Assembly: GCA_903813345.2 (NCBI GenBank)
Contig: CAIIXF020000005.1
Span: forward strand, 9,983,375 to 10,047,374
Length of the DNA stretch: 64,000 nucleotides
Direction: 5' to 3'
DNA from: Owenia fusiformis
Lineage: Eukaryota > Annelida > Polychaeta > Sabellida > Oweniidae
Shown: in pieces, positions 23,879 through 36,505 of the stretch
Layout: every line of letters begins with the position of its first letter
Numbering within the stretch: the first letter of the stretch is position 1
Made by a program: the position numbers and the translations under genes
Notes under the pieces: generated by a model
Told to the model about the DNA's origin: nothing
Database searches by the model: none
Seen by the model: only the letters and a program-made list of their open reading frames with translations

Positions 23879-26800
23879 ATGGATAAGTTATTAGGAGTTT
23901 TAGGGTCTGTTGGTAAAATTGAAACAAGGTTAGACAATGACGGTGTCGACAGACTGAACTATAGGTACACCGTTGGTCTGCTGGGAATATTCTCCCTCGT
24001 TGTCACTACTTCGCAGTATGTCGGTGGGTAGCCTAGCATTTTCCAGTTTTAGTACATAAACTTTTACATTAAAAAACTTGAACAACAACCACTGTGACAC
24101 TATTCTTTGAATGGCAATATGAAGACTGATCAAATATTTTAATGTACCCCTCCACCGTCCGACCGCAAGCTGTGCCTAGTGTGCGCATGTTCATTGATGT
24201 CAGTCTTTGACACATTGTATTTACTGAGTAAATGTAAACTTTTATTCTAGTAATATATGTTAAAGTATATTCCAACAATTTGGTGTTGACAAAAGACAAA
24301 TTTTGCTTCAAGCTGAGCAGTTGTTTCCCAAAAACAAAATGGGTCGTAAGAACACATATTTAGATGTTGCGTCAATAAATTATTACGTGAAATTAAAAAG
24401 ACGTGATACAGCGAACGACATTAATTTGTTATACGAGCTTGTTTGTAAAAAACTAAATAAACATATATGGGTGGGCATTGATTATCAGATTGATGACTTT
24501 ATATAAGAATTATCTTGGTAACAACTCACATATCCAAACGATTCTCACGATCACATGCCAAACTACAATACTTTATTGTGTCAATAGTCGAAAATAAGTT
24601 TCACTCTTTTTGCGATGTTAGGCAACTGTTAGTGATTCTTAGATTTACAAATCATTTGCTTGTAGAGGATAACAAATAAATCAACGAATTACTCATGACA
24701 ATTTGATTTATATCATACTTTATTTAAGTCAATCAAGTAAAATGTTAAATCCCAATACGTCGATGTCACGTCAGTATTTCGAAAGATCATTTCATTAGGC
24801 TATTTCACCTAGCCTGAACTGAACATTCGGGTCTGAATTTAACAGCTAAAAAAAACAAAAATAAAAATAAGTAGACAAGAAAAGGTTTACATCTCACTCC
24901 ATGTCAACTGAAAGGGAGTCAAACGGAAAAGTCAATGGTCATTTATGATGAGTAGCCCTATACCATTCCATCCAACGCATTCCAAGTTTGAACTTGCAAT
25001 ATGATGGTCACTTTTGCTTTTATCATTGGTATCATTATTATTTTAGGTGATCCGATGACATGTTGGACTCCGGCCCAATTTACGAAGCAAATGGTTGACT
25101 ACACGGACGACTGGTGCTGGGTGAAGGGTACATACTACCACCCAATGGAGGAAGTCGTTCCCAGAGAGAATGAACCGAGACAGTTTGAAGTTGCGTATTA
25201 TATCTGGGTTCCCCTGTTTTTGATATTGCAAGGGTTATTGTTCTACATTCCCAGTATGATTTGGCACATCTTTAATAGCCGGACGGGCTGTGATATAAAC
25301 ACTGTCGTCCAAACCGCATCTTTGCTAGGAAGTGTCGTGCAGGATAAAAGAGAGATGAATCTAAAGCACATTGTGCGTTACATCGATAATTATTTAACAA
25401 AGAATAGAGATAAAACCCAACGGAGTAGAGTTGTAAAAATTCAAAGATTCTTATCGCAGAAACTCTGCTGCTTGTGTTGTGGCAAACGTACTGGTAATTT
25501 CATGTGGACGCTCTACATGCTAGTGAAAGTCCTCTACATCGTTAATGTCATCGGTCAGCTGTTTATTCTAAATGATTTCATTGGTTCTAACTACCACGTG
25601 TATGGCTTTGAAGTGATGAAGGATCTTGCCCAGGGCAACGACTGGAGGTCTTCTCCCGTCTTCCCCAGAATCACGTTATGCAGTTACAAAATGAGAGTTC
25701 TAGGTAGGCTCTTTGTGGTTAATGTAAAATATAATCAGTCTGTCATTTAATAGTAATACTAGAGTGTATATCATGAAGTTCGTTGTGACGCATTGTGTGA
25801 TGGGGTACAATTAAGTGAGTGACACATTGGATCGAGTGACAAGGTACAATAAAATTTGGTATGACATAATGGGGTGACGGGGTACAATAAAATCCTGTTT
25901 TGCACGATGCTATGGCGTTGTATTGTAAAGTTCGATTAGACAATGGGTTGAAACATTTTGATATATCAAAGTCTCTCTTTACTTGTATCTAAAGAGTTTG
26001 TAATCCAAAGGATAGATCCCACGATGACTTAGCAGAGCCAAATAATGTTCCATCGGTTCGATGTGACAGCATCTCATATAATGGAATCATTTTGATTGAA
26101 ATTTTGGTATTACTATCTAAACTTGTGAACTAATCAAGTTGAAGCCTATTAAATATCCGAAGTTTTCCATTTTTCCCACTGCCCAGGATAATTTTCATGA
26201 GCCAACTCCTTGACAACAAGCAATTATCTTGCATGGCTGTGGAGTGGAGAATAAGTGCTTTTATTGACCCCAGTCTCGCCGTATCTTCTTGTACACATTG
26301 CTGCCCACTCCAATGACACACGATTATCACAACTCAAATATGTTCAACTTACCTTGGTATATGATATTGTAATGTCATTTATAATTGTACCGTTATCAGT
26401 AACTTCAACTGTATTATTTGTGCTTAAACATTAAAACCACATCTGTCAGTCTTTGAAGAAGTTTAACATGAGGTGATATGAATAAAGTTAAGTCTTACTA
26501 CTACCCCTTGTGTCACCCCCCCCCTGTCCAGAGACTTGATGCAAGACCAAACAAAGTTATTTTGATTTACCATGGGCTTTCACCAAGATCGAAAGCCCAT
26601 GAATTTACTAGATATTTGTTTGGATGTCTGTCTTGCAATGGCGATTGTATGATATTTGAATGAGATAAAGCATAATTCACGACAGTTCATCCTTTGATCA
26701 ATTTATCTAGCAGTTCATAATACTCTTAGATGAAGCATTGAGTGAAAGCTTTAAGAACGGAGAAACTCTAAAAGTCAAGTGATTGTTGCTTATATGATGA

Positions 26801-28171
26801 TTGAAGAGTAGTCAGTGAACTTCTTCAAATGTCAATTACTACTTAATAATTGCCATGTAATGATTGGGCCATGATTGTCACAAATGTAGAAATACCATTC
26901 TGATTTATCAGAGTCTCTCTTTACCTAACGTTTTTGAGAGACTCTGATATATCATGAGGCAGAACATGTTCCTAGCCAGTGCATTCTCCACGTAAATCAG
27001 TGTATATGGAGGAATAAATTAGTACCTAAGAATGCACCTTCCTGTTTTCCCCTTTGTAAACTTTAATTCAATGAATTCATTATTTGGAAAACTTTTATTT
27101 ATCTTGATGGTTCTTGTTTTTATCTTGAAAATTAATAACTATGATAATGTTGACATACTTCTTTTTTCTTATTGTTTTCCAATTTAGAATTTTAAACAAT
27201 AATCATCATGCAAATGTCAACACTTGGATTATTTGGGAGGGAATTGTGTTTGGTCACACTCATTAGACTTTGTCTGATTATGTAATCATGCAACTGCAGG
27301 TAATGCCTTCCCATGATACTCATGGTCAATAGAACTCTGTAAATAATTTAATTGGTCCGTACATTTTAGGGTTAAAGGAAACATTTATTACAGTCAGTAT
27401 CCCACAGTCTGAACTATTCCAAAAGGATAGTAAAGGCTGTGGATCCCACAATGTAGAAATACATTATTTATAGGTGACGCTTTTATTTTCTTTATACATA
27501 GATTGGTTTTAATGAGTCAATTATTTGAGCATTTGGCTTCTTCGTCCTTAGTTTATAAGATGTCCACTTAGTCATGTCTTACATTGAACTTTAAAAGGTG
27601 TTGGTCGTGGCGTTCTATTTTCGAATATCGACTCGGCGCCAATGTTCTAGTGCATATATACCCTTCTAATTGACCATTGTCTAGGTTCTCCTAGATCCTT
27701 CAAATACATTTTGTCTGTACTAATATGTACTATTATTTTCCAGGTAACGTCCAAAGACACACATTACAATGCGTTCTTCCAGTGAATCTTTTCAATGAGA
27801 AAATCTACATTGTTATCTGGTTCTGGTATGTGTTTGTCGCCACTGCCTCATGTATCAATTTTGTCCAATGGTTACTTAAATCGCTCAGTTCAACAAGGAG
27901 AGCGTTCTTCAAAAAGCACCTTGTCTGGATGGGACGCCTTCAGCCAAACGGCAACTCAGAATCAGATAGGAAACTTTACCGCATGTTCACAGAGAAGTAC
28001 CTGCGCCCAGATGGTTACTTGATAATGCGTTTCATTGCGGTTCAATGTTCGGAGTTTGTTGTATCTGACATTGTTGCAGCTTTATGGGATAATTATAAAC
28101 GCATGAATCCATTGAAAGAAGGACTACTGGAGTTTGAAGAGGACGAGAAAAACTCAGATAAAGATATGTAA
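23879..28171 (+). CDS. Innexin, tandem copy 1
   Basis: Exons 23879-24023, 25047-25703 and 27744-28171 join with GT/AG sites, both introns phase 1 splitting glycine codons, to give 409 residues. Innexins are four-pass membrane proteins that oligomerise into invertebrate gap-junction channels and hemichannels. Seen here: MDKLLG start and [11 protein letters not shown] before TM1 (about 31-47); first extracellular loop Cys54 and Cys72 (GDPMTCWTP...DDWCW); the YYIWVP signature at 99-104 opening TM2; a cytoplasmic loop with CCLCC at 189-193; TM3 about 202-226; second-loop Cys260 and Cys277 around the exon junction (LGNVQRHTLQC); [14 protein letters not shown] entering TM4 (about 288-312); and a cytoplasmic tail containing [13 protein letters not shown]. 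Length and the four loop cysteines are normal. Intron 2 (2,040 bp) has short gtgacaaggtacaata-type repeats at 25790-25900. No feature argues against function. Confidence 0.96.
26567..26605. repeat. Perfect short hairpin in innexin-1 intron 2
   Basis: catgggctttc and gaaagcccatg form an 11-bp perfect stem around a 9-nt loop near 26570-26602. No function is implied. Confidence 0.5.
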
Positions 28172-28704
28172 ACGATACTAACGATTTTGAAAACTGAGCG
28201 AGAAAGCTTGAGAGGAATGATTTTTGTAGGACGTCCTGTTCCAGTTGTAAGTGTGTTGCATCAGGAAAAAATTGAATAATGTGAAGCAAAACCAAGCATT
28301 CCGTAAACATTTTAAGAGATCATAAAGTGTCACCAAATGTTCACCATTCTTCAGGAACAGACATATGCATTTAACACTGAGACGTCATTCGGAACCTTTT
28401 TCGGACAGAACAATTTCAAAGAGAATGTGTGGATTTAATATTTTGTTGTTAACTTCTTCATCCAGGACGGCCAAAGCATGAGGTTCTGAATACGCGTTAC
28501 CTGAAAGTACAACATTTTTGTTCTCATGCGCGTTGTGAAAAATATCAACAGTAGTTTAGCATGCCATTTTGGGCTCATACTTATGTAGCCTTGGCATCTT
28601 AGTGGTTAATCTCACTCTACTTGTCAGTGAAAGTAGTTTCTACTCCAGCTCAGGGAGGTTAACGTACACGTTTTTAAACGAACGTGTAAGTGAACGTGTA
28701 ATAG
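28172..28704. other. Innexin-1 3' flank, no gene
   Basis: This is probable 3' UTR and spacer. The first part aligns with the flanks after copies 2 and 3 (gagaa(a)gctt, ttctaggacg, gttgcatc motifs). I see no other element. Confidence 0.4.
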
Positions 28705-28706
28705 TA

Positions 28707-28997
28707 GAGAGCTTTCGATATAATTTTCAGCTAAACTTATAAGGTTTCTCAAAGAAACCAGGAAAGTGCATTTCATTAGAAATTTTTTCCTCGTTTCCTA
28801 ATCGAGGGAATTGATTTGTGAATATCCCAGCAATGGCAGAATTAATTTCTAAGTTGTAATTATATTTTGAAACCGGAACTCCCGAACTACATACTTGCCG
28901 AATATTTTGTTGTGATTTGAGTTCCTCCACAGTACAATACTTAACTTGTACAATTATAGTTTTGCGTGTACGTATTCCAAACATATCGAAAGCTCTC
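28707..28997. mobile_element. Short TA-flanked inverted-repeat element
   Basis: A 291-bp segment has inverted ends GAGAGCTTTCGATAT / ATATCGAAAGCTCTC and TA on both sides (28705-28706, 28998-28999). There is no transposase; it is probably a non-autonomous Tc1/mariner-class element. Confidence 0.7.
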
Positions 28998-28999
28998 TA

Positions 29000-31400
29000 T
29001 TACGGCCCCTTGGATTGTTTTCTCTCATATTATATTTGTTTCGTCTGGGGACCTCTCCTACGAAAGCGTCTGGAGAGCGTCTGAAGGAGTCTAAATGTTC
29101 GCGTATTTAGTTCCCTTAAACGGCGTTTAAAGATAAAACAATCGCGGTCTGTTTGATGCTTTAAAGAAGGGAAGGAGCAGTACCCCTGTTAATAATTAAA
29201 GATTAGAGAAAATAAATGTGGATGAATATCCAAAAGATCCGGCTACGGCCAAGAATACAAAACTGAATATGAATATTCTAAATTAATTCCACGAATGGTT
29301 GCAAAGTTTCTGAACTGCTGCCAATTGAACATTGTGAACAAAATGACCAAGATTGGTATGGGATAAACAGATCATCCTATAGTCGGTTCAGGATATTGGG
29401 ATTATCCCGAACCTCATATAGGATAATCTATACTTATCTCATGGTTGCAAGGGTGAAGATCGAATATCACGTGAAGGTATATTTGATATGTGGATCAAGA
29501 TATATATATCATATTTTAGCGAAAAATCCCCAAACCATCGAATATCACTTCTTGAAAAGTGAACAATGGAATCCTATGGTTGTAATCCTATGGTTTTTCA
29601 ACAATATTAATTATATCCACTCATAGATATCAATATCTTCACTCATTTGCTGCGCTCACTCGTGAAGATATCAATATGCACTCATGAATATAAATGATAT
29701 TTTTTCAAAACCATAGGATCCAATAATATTTCAAAGTCATTAAATTAAGGACAATGAATAGATGGCGAGGAAGTCAATGGGCTTAATTATATACTTTAAA
29801 ATGTGAAAGTTGCTTCATAGGAAATCACCCAAGGTAAACAATGTAAATATCCAAAAACTTATGATATTGAAATTTGTTTATTATGTGTATTTGAAGTTTA
29901 AATACAGCAAAATTTACATACAAACCAATGGGAAGCATCTCTTCACACTTAAGACCGATATATTGTTTGAAATTTAGAAAACACTAAAAGCCATAATGCC
30001 AAAAACATCAAAAGAGTGTGGTACTGTAAGTATATGATCAATACAATCAAGGGTACTGTGATCCCCGGGCCTGTACACTGGTGTAGAGGAACCTGGATGT
30101 GACAAAGTTAGCCGCAATTTCAATCAGCAAACGTTAGGGTTATGAACTGAGAAGTTTTAGATACAGGGATAATACATAATTTCACTGAGCACATGGGCAG
30201 CATTTCCAGACAAACCGTTCGAAAGATTCATTTGAAATTGTCAAAGATGTTCCTTTGTATGAAAATCTAGAACTGATTAGTTTTAATTACAGATGGCATT
30301 TAGTTTGGGGCCATATTGTCGGTCTGTCCGACCGTCCGTAAGTACGTACGTACGCCCGACAATGAATGATAAGAACATAGTTTCAAGCTTTACATGGGGA
30401 CTTTAATTGATTAAACATAATTTATGCTATTTAATTATTGTATTTAAACTAATAAATTATGTGAAATAGATGAAATACATAAGTAAAAGTTCTTATACAA
30501 AAGTCAGAACTCAATAACTAATTGTGCTACATTTCCAACAAAACGGTTCCTTAACAGAAGTTGGCCATCATTTTTAAAAAGCTGTAATTATAATGAATAT
30601 TGATTGTGAGTTAAACAAAACATTTTGTTTGTTAGGAATACTTTAAAGGTCATCCAGTAAAAACTGAGAATTGGAAAAGTTAACAGGAAAAAAGAGGTGG
30701 ATGACTTGTTTTGTCCCGGCTACTATATTGATAGTAAAAAAATATTGCGAGCATGCGCACCAGTCATTCTTAAACTGGCAAACTGTCAAATGGCAATGAC
30801 AAATATCCCGAAGAAAACTCAATGGAGCCAAGCATGTGGGGGGTTTCCTAACAGATCAGATAGATGAGAAAAAGAAATAAACGCATCGTTGATCCAACAT
30901 CAAAAATTTTCAGCTTCCTCGTCCTTTACCGTATCCAAAAGGTCTCCAATTGCCTACTCTTCGTATAGGGGTGGGGTAGTGACCTTTTGTCATACTATAG
31001 CGCATTGTATAACATCGTTCTGGTAAGTAATCTCAGCAAATAGTAAAACAGAGAAGTAAACATGTCACAAGGTCCTTCATGTGGATTATAAAAATCACTC
31101 TCATAAAAATATAACTTATGACTACCCTTACATTTCAAATGAACTTTCTCCCTGAATTCAATAAAAAAAATGTTTGAACTACTATCTGACAATATGAGGA
31201 GTTTCAAAGTCTCGTTTTAACAACTTTTTACTTTGAAAAAATTTGAATTATAGCATACTAAATTGAGGTATTTAACATGTCAAACGGATAATGATTGTTG
31301 AAAAAACAATAAAAAGTAAATCCACTCTTGATAAAAAAAAGGATTGTCTCGCATCATGTCCTGTTCATGTTTTCAATTCGCTGTAAAGCTGATTTCGTAA
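29000..31400. other. Spacer between innexin copies 1 and 2
   Basis: No gene recognised. It contains a small foldback at about 29370-29430 (atcctatag...ataggataat), inverted ccataggat motifs between 29570 and 29720, and a CGTCCGTAAGTACGTACG tract at about 30330-30355 belonging to a dispersed repeat. From about 31000 the sequence resembles the region upstream of copy 1. Confidence 0.5.
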
Positions 31401-31832
31401 TATTTGACAACATGTATGAATTTCTCAATAACTAACATCTGACGTGTGTAAATGATTTATGGGTTAAGTTATTGCACAAACTCAAGACATAAAAATTGTT
31501 GGGAGTATGAAGAACGTGTGTGGAATAACTTATCAAGACCAGCTCGATGCATTGTCATGAAAAAGCTGAGCATGCAGCTCAATCGTACTTTGATTGAACT
31601 TTCAAAATACAACGTTTCAGAATGAGACGCTTCAATAGTAGCATATCTTTGATAAAGATTCACATGAACCCGTAAAACAACAAAAAGACAACTTTGAAAT
31701 ATTGGATTATTACAGCGCATAACAAGTGAAATATAACGGATGACATTTATCATTCTAGTATATAAAAAAAGAGCTTTGAATCGGAAAAATTGCTTTTAAT
31801 TTTACTAAAGAGTACTTTTGAATAAATCAAAC

Positions 31833-34800
31833 ATGGATAATTTATTGGGAGTTCTAAAATCGGTTGGTAAAATTGAGGCAAGTTTGGACACTGACGGCGT
31901 TGACAAACTGAACTATAGATACACCGTCATTTTGCTGGGAATATTTTCCTTCGTTGTCACAACTTCGCAAGTCGTCGGTGGGTAGCATTATTCTTTTTAA
32001 CATATGTTTTTACATCGGAAAAAACTATAACAACAACCGCAGTGACACTATTCTTGGACATACAAAGTTTGTTTTTCTTACATGCATTATATGGTTGGCA
32101 ATCAAAAAATCAGCCGTGAGATCGAATATTTTTAAGACATAGGTCCACTTTTGATTTGCGTTTCTTCGAAATTGACACATTTTGTGTTCACTTACTTATG
32201 TAGCAATCCTCCTAAAACATGTAACGCTTACCCATTCAGTCTGAAAGCGCGGAATCTTCATGTATATTTTGAATCTAATTACATCAAAGAAATATTTGAA
32301 ACATAAGAAATGGAAATTAGAATTTTGAGACTAGAATCTTTTTTTATTTTTATATATCGGCAAAAGTTTTATTTTATAAATAAAACGTTTCCATCCAGTG
32401 ACTTGCCAATCGCAAAATGGCATTATTATAAGCCAAGCTTTTGAGTACGTAATAAAGAGCATCATTTTGTGCGTGGTGGCTGTAAAGGACTAGGGTTGTC
32501 TGGCTAAGAATGAAAGAGTTTAAGGGTGTCAATTTGAATGTTTCGTCATTTTTTCTCGATGAGGGTATCTTATCTATGCATTTTGACATGAAATATAAAC
32601 TTCCTATGCTACACACTCACTAGGCTACGAAGTATGTGATCTAAATATTTGACCAGGCAATTGCAGCTAAATTATCAGAAAGAGTATACTGTATATTTGC
32701 TTATTTATATCACTTGCCCTAATGTTTCCTGGGTATATCTTTAAATTTAGTGATTTTATAAATCCGAAGCCATTATATTTTGTTTCTAGGCAATAAGTTA
32801 TATCAGTTTGAGAACGGCAAATATTTACACATCAATCCATGTTGACTGAAAGCTTACGTAAAATGTCTCAACTTTTTCGTCAAAGGAAACTGGGAAAAGC
32901 CAATGGTCGTTTATGACGAGTAGCCATACTATACTATTTCAACTAATGTGTTCGAACATGTTGGTTTCTTCTGCTTTCTTACTTTTGTTTTATTTTTATT
33001 TAGGTGACCCGATAACATGTTGGACTCCGGCCCACTTTACGGACCAAATGGTTGACTACACGGACGATTGGTGCTGGGTCAAGGGAACATACTACCACCC
33101 AATGGAAGAGGTCGTTCCCAGAGAAAATGAGCCGAGACAGTTCGAAGTTGCCTATTATATATGGATTCCGCTATTTTTAATGTTGCAAGGATTATTGTTC
33201 TATATTCCCAGTATGATTTGGCACATCTTCAACAGTCGGACGGGTTGTGATATCAACACTATCGTCAAAACCGCCACTTTGCTCGGAGATGTCGTTTAGG
33301 ATAAAAGAAAAATGAATCTAAAGCACATCGTAGATTACATAGATAATTATTTAACAAAGAATAGAGATAAAACCCGTTTGAGTAGAATTGTAAAATTTCA
33401 AAGATTCTTATCGCAGAAACTCTGCTGCTTGTGTTGTGGCAAACGCACTGGTAATTTCATGTGGACGCTCTACATGTTAGTGAAAGTCCTCTACATCGTT
33501 AATGTCATCGGTCAGCTGTTTATTCTGAATGACTTCATTGGTTCTAACTACCACGTGTACGGCTTTGAAGTAATGAAGGATCTAGCCAAGGGAAATGACT
33601 GGAGAACTTCCCCCGTCTTTCCCAGAGTCACGCTATGCAGTTTTAAAATGAGAGTTCTAGGTAGGGATTTTAAAAAGATAATCAGTCTATAAATTAATAA
33701 TAACATTATACCTTTCATCTTTGTTGTTTGGTGTGACAGTGGAATAATTGGGTACAATAACGCTTCCTAACCCTACTATCACACCAAACTAGTTCTCACC
33801 ACGTTCTCGAAAACGGGCTTCAACTGTATACGAACGGACTGGACGTACTTAGAACCGGTTGGGGTCTATTTACAAACTTGATAGAACGTACTCGAACGAG
33901 TAGGTCCTCTAGATTGACACCAAGCGTAGCTACAATGTTATACGGTCTGTTTTCGAACTTCATGGACTTTCCCGGACGGGGAATGTGATTTATTCAAAAT
34001 TCGATGGCGACCATACCGTTCTGTAATCAGGTCATGATGACCTTCTAGACCAGTGGACGCATTATACGACGTTGCACACCGACGTGGTGCGACCTGAACG
34101 AACTGCGAATGAGATGGACGTATTGAAGACTCTTTATGAACGAAGTAGCTAATTATTTTAGACATATTTCCCGACCACAGCCAGATTGAGCCTGTTTTAC
34201 GACGTTTTCGTAGGACTGGCAAGAACGGGTAAGAACTAGTTTGGTGTGATAGGGGGGTAACTCACTGCGAAATCATCCACTCCTGCGGAGGTTCGGAGGT
34301 GAAAAGTGGTCACATATGTTTTCATTTCCACTGAAACCTCGACTCCATGTGACCCTAGTACCCATGTACTGGGCACTGTTTATTGTCTGGAAGCCCCTAC
34401 TATGTACCTGGTATTATTTTTCTCTTATGCTCGAAACACACCATTGTTCCAACACTCTATTGCCCGGTAACCAAAAACATTTATAGAAATTTCTACAAAT
34501 ATATTTCATTTCAGGAAACGTCCAAAGACACACATTGCAATGCGTTCTTCCAGTGAATCTTTTCAATGAGAAAATCTACATTTTTATTTGGTTCTGGTAT
34601 GTGTTTGTCGCCGCTGCCACGTGTCTCAATTTCCTCAATTGGTTACTTGAATCGCTCAGTTCCATAAGGAGAGCGTTCTTCAAAAAGCACCTTGCCTGGA
34701 CGGGACGCCTTCAACCAAACGGCAACTCGGAATCAGATAGGAAACTTTACCGCATGTTCACAGAGAAGTACCTGCGCCCAGATGGTTACTTGATAATGCG

Positions 34801-34942
34801 TTTCATTGCGGTTCAATGTTCGGAGTTTGTTGTATCTGACATTGTTGCAGCCTTATGGGACAATTATAAACGCATGAATCCATTGAAAGAAGGATTTCTG
34901 GAGTTTACAGAGGACGAGAAAAACTCAGATATAGATATGTAA
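31833..34942 (+). pseudogene. Innexin, tandem copy 2, with in-frame TAG at codon 147
   Basis: Exons 31833-31977, 33004-33660 and 34515-34942 have exactly the same lengths and phase-1 junctions as the neighbours. Codon 147, CAG (Gln) in copies 1 and 3, is TAG here (33297-33299), just after TM2 in the cytoplasmic loop. Downstream the frame is fully open to the natural stop, with Cys260/Cys277, NLFNEKIY and the [11 protein letters not shown] tail preserved. Translation ending at the TAG would give 146 residues with TM1, the first loop and TM2 only. Other differences include Val for the Tyr before VGDP at the end of TM1, and a GGA junction glycine at exon 3. Intact splice sites and absence of other lesions suggest a recent nonsense change; stop-codon readthrough, a polymorphic null or a sequencing error are alternatives. 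Confidence 0.9.
33776..34252. mobile_element. Inverted-repeat element in innexin-2 intron 2
   Basis: Left end CTATCACACCAAACTAGTTC and right end GAACTAGTTTGGTGTGATAG are perfect inverted repeats of at least 20 bp enclosing 477 bp. The interior is rich in short cgaac/gttcg motifs and more GC-rich than its surroundings. A 94-codon minus frame inside matches nothing I know. No target duplication is evident, because the flanks are C- and G-rich runs. Confidence 0.75.
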
Positions 34943-35198
34943 AAGATTGTGTAAACTGAGAAAATTTCAAGAGTGACAGTACTAGTACCAGTATATTAAT
35001 TTTTCTAGGACGCTCAGTTGTGATATGATGCAATACCAGAACACTGAACATATTAAAAACAATCAATCATTCTTTCAAAGGTCTCAAGAAATTATTAACA
35101 ATGTTCACTGTTCTTCTGGAAAAGACATTTGATTTTAACATTTTCGGCATGGCTCGGAACATTTCCAGATAGAACAATTTCAACGAGAATTTATAATA

Positions 35199-36264
35199 CC
35201 AGGTCGTTCAATAAGTTCACGGAAAAATGCTCTCATTTCAAAGATTTTTGATAATTTCTCATGAAATTTTCACACAATGAATAAAAAATACTTTCTGATT
35301 GAATATTAAAATATCAGCATCTCTTATTTGATTGGTTAAAAATAAGGGTTACTATGGTAACTTGACTTTTGGGTAGGCGGGGCACTTTTTACGTCACATT
35401 ATTCATTAGAAAAACAACAGAATAGTAGGTAATTTATGAGTATATCACATGAATTTCTTCTCCGCTTTCTACTTGTACATGATATTACTTAATGTAATAG
35501 TTACAACTATTGTCCCATAAGGTTTCAGAAATATTCTCCCGCCTCATGTTTAATGCACAGTCGCTTGCATTCAGCCCATTGACGATACAGTGCTCTGAAG
35601 CCATCTGGAAAACTTGTTTAAAAGGCATTCTTGACTACAGTCGAAAGTTGTTTCATTGTTCCATAAAGTGCACCTCCTAGATGATCCTTCATCCTAGTGA
35701 AAACAGCAAAATCAAGGATTATCTCATCTGGAGATTATGTAGCTTGGGGCAGCTTTTCCATCTATTTTGCCAATTAATTGTGATGGTTTCCTGCACAATA
35801 TTAGCAGTGTGATCGGCTGCATTATCCCGATGGAAAAATTTAGAGTTTGGCTGGATGGTTAAGTTTTAATCAACTTTCCATAGCATTACTCTTTGTTGAT
35901 TTTCTGGTCCACTGGCACAGCACTGACTAGCATGATTTCAGAAATGACCGTGATAACAATGAACATCAATTTTCCCTCAGAACATTTGTAATATAAATAA
36001 GAACAAATAAAAAATAGGGATCCTTCATTTGCACATATTGATAGATATCTTTAATGGTAAATTGTGTGACGTAAAAAGTGCCCCGCCTACCCAAAAGTCA
36101 AGTTACCATAGTAACCCTTATTTTTGATCAATCAAATTTGAGATGCTGATATTTTAGGAATCGATGAGAAAGTATTTTCTGCACATTGTGTGAAAATTAT
36201 ATGGGAAAATATCAAGAATCTTTGAAATGAGAGCATTTTTCCGTGAACTTATTGAACGACCTGG
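35199..36264 (-). mobile_element. Mariner-like element with long inverted repeats, degenerate
   Basis: The ends CCAGGTCGTTCAATAAGTTC and its reverse complement are flanked by TA (35197-35198, 36265-36266). The inverted repeats extend about 200 bp inward and include tttgggtaggcggggcactt. Between them a minus-strand transposase remnant (about 35515-35765) translates, with stops, to a mariner C-terminal region: a degraded PDxxxxDFAVF box, MKDHLGGALYGTMKQL, then a LYRQWAECKRLCI block and a GEYF end. The catalytic region is incomplete. It sits between innexin copies 2 and 3. Confidence 0.88.
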
Positions 36265-36505
36265 TAATAGGGATTTTAAGCTTAAGGAATGTTTTTCACA
36301 ACCTAAACGTGAACGGAAAATGTTTAAGCAATGAATTTGTAGGGGTGATTGATCATACGTATAGGCTGGTGTTTCGATTTTATATGCGATCTTAAATTCC
36401 CTAACATTTTGTGGTCAACGTCTTCATTCTTGAGCGACCAAAAACCCCAAATTCCCAAATTTCCCTCCATATTGCAGTCACAGCTGCACTCAATATGCTT
36501 GGCTG

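Noticed and set aside
24303-24506. 67-codon frame in innexin-1 intron 1
   Set aside because: Short, AT-driven composition and absent from the paralogous introns.
33938-34222. 94-codon minus-strand frame in innexin-2 intron
   Set aside because: Lies entirely inside the inverted-repeat element 33776-34252 and matches no transposase motif.
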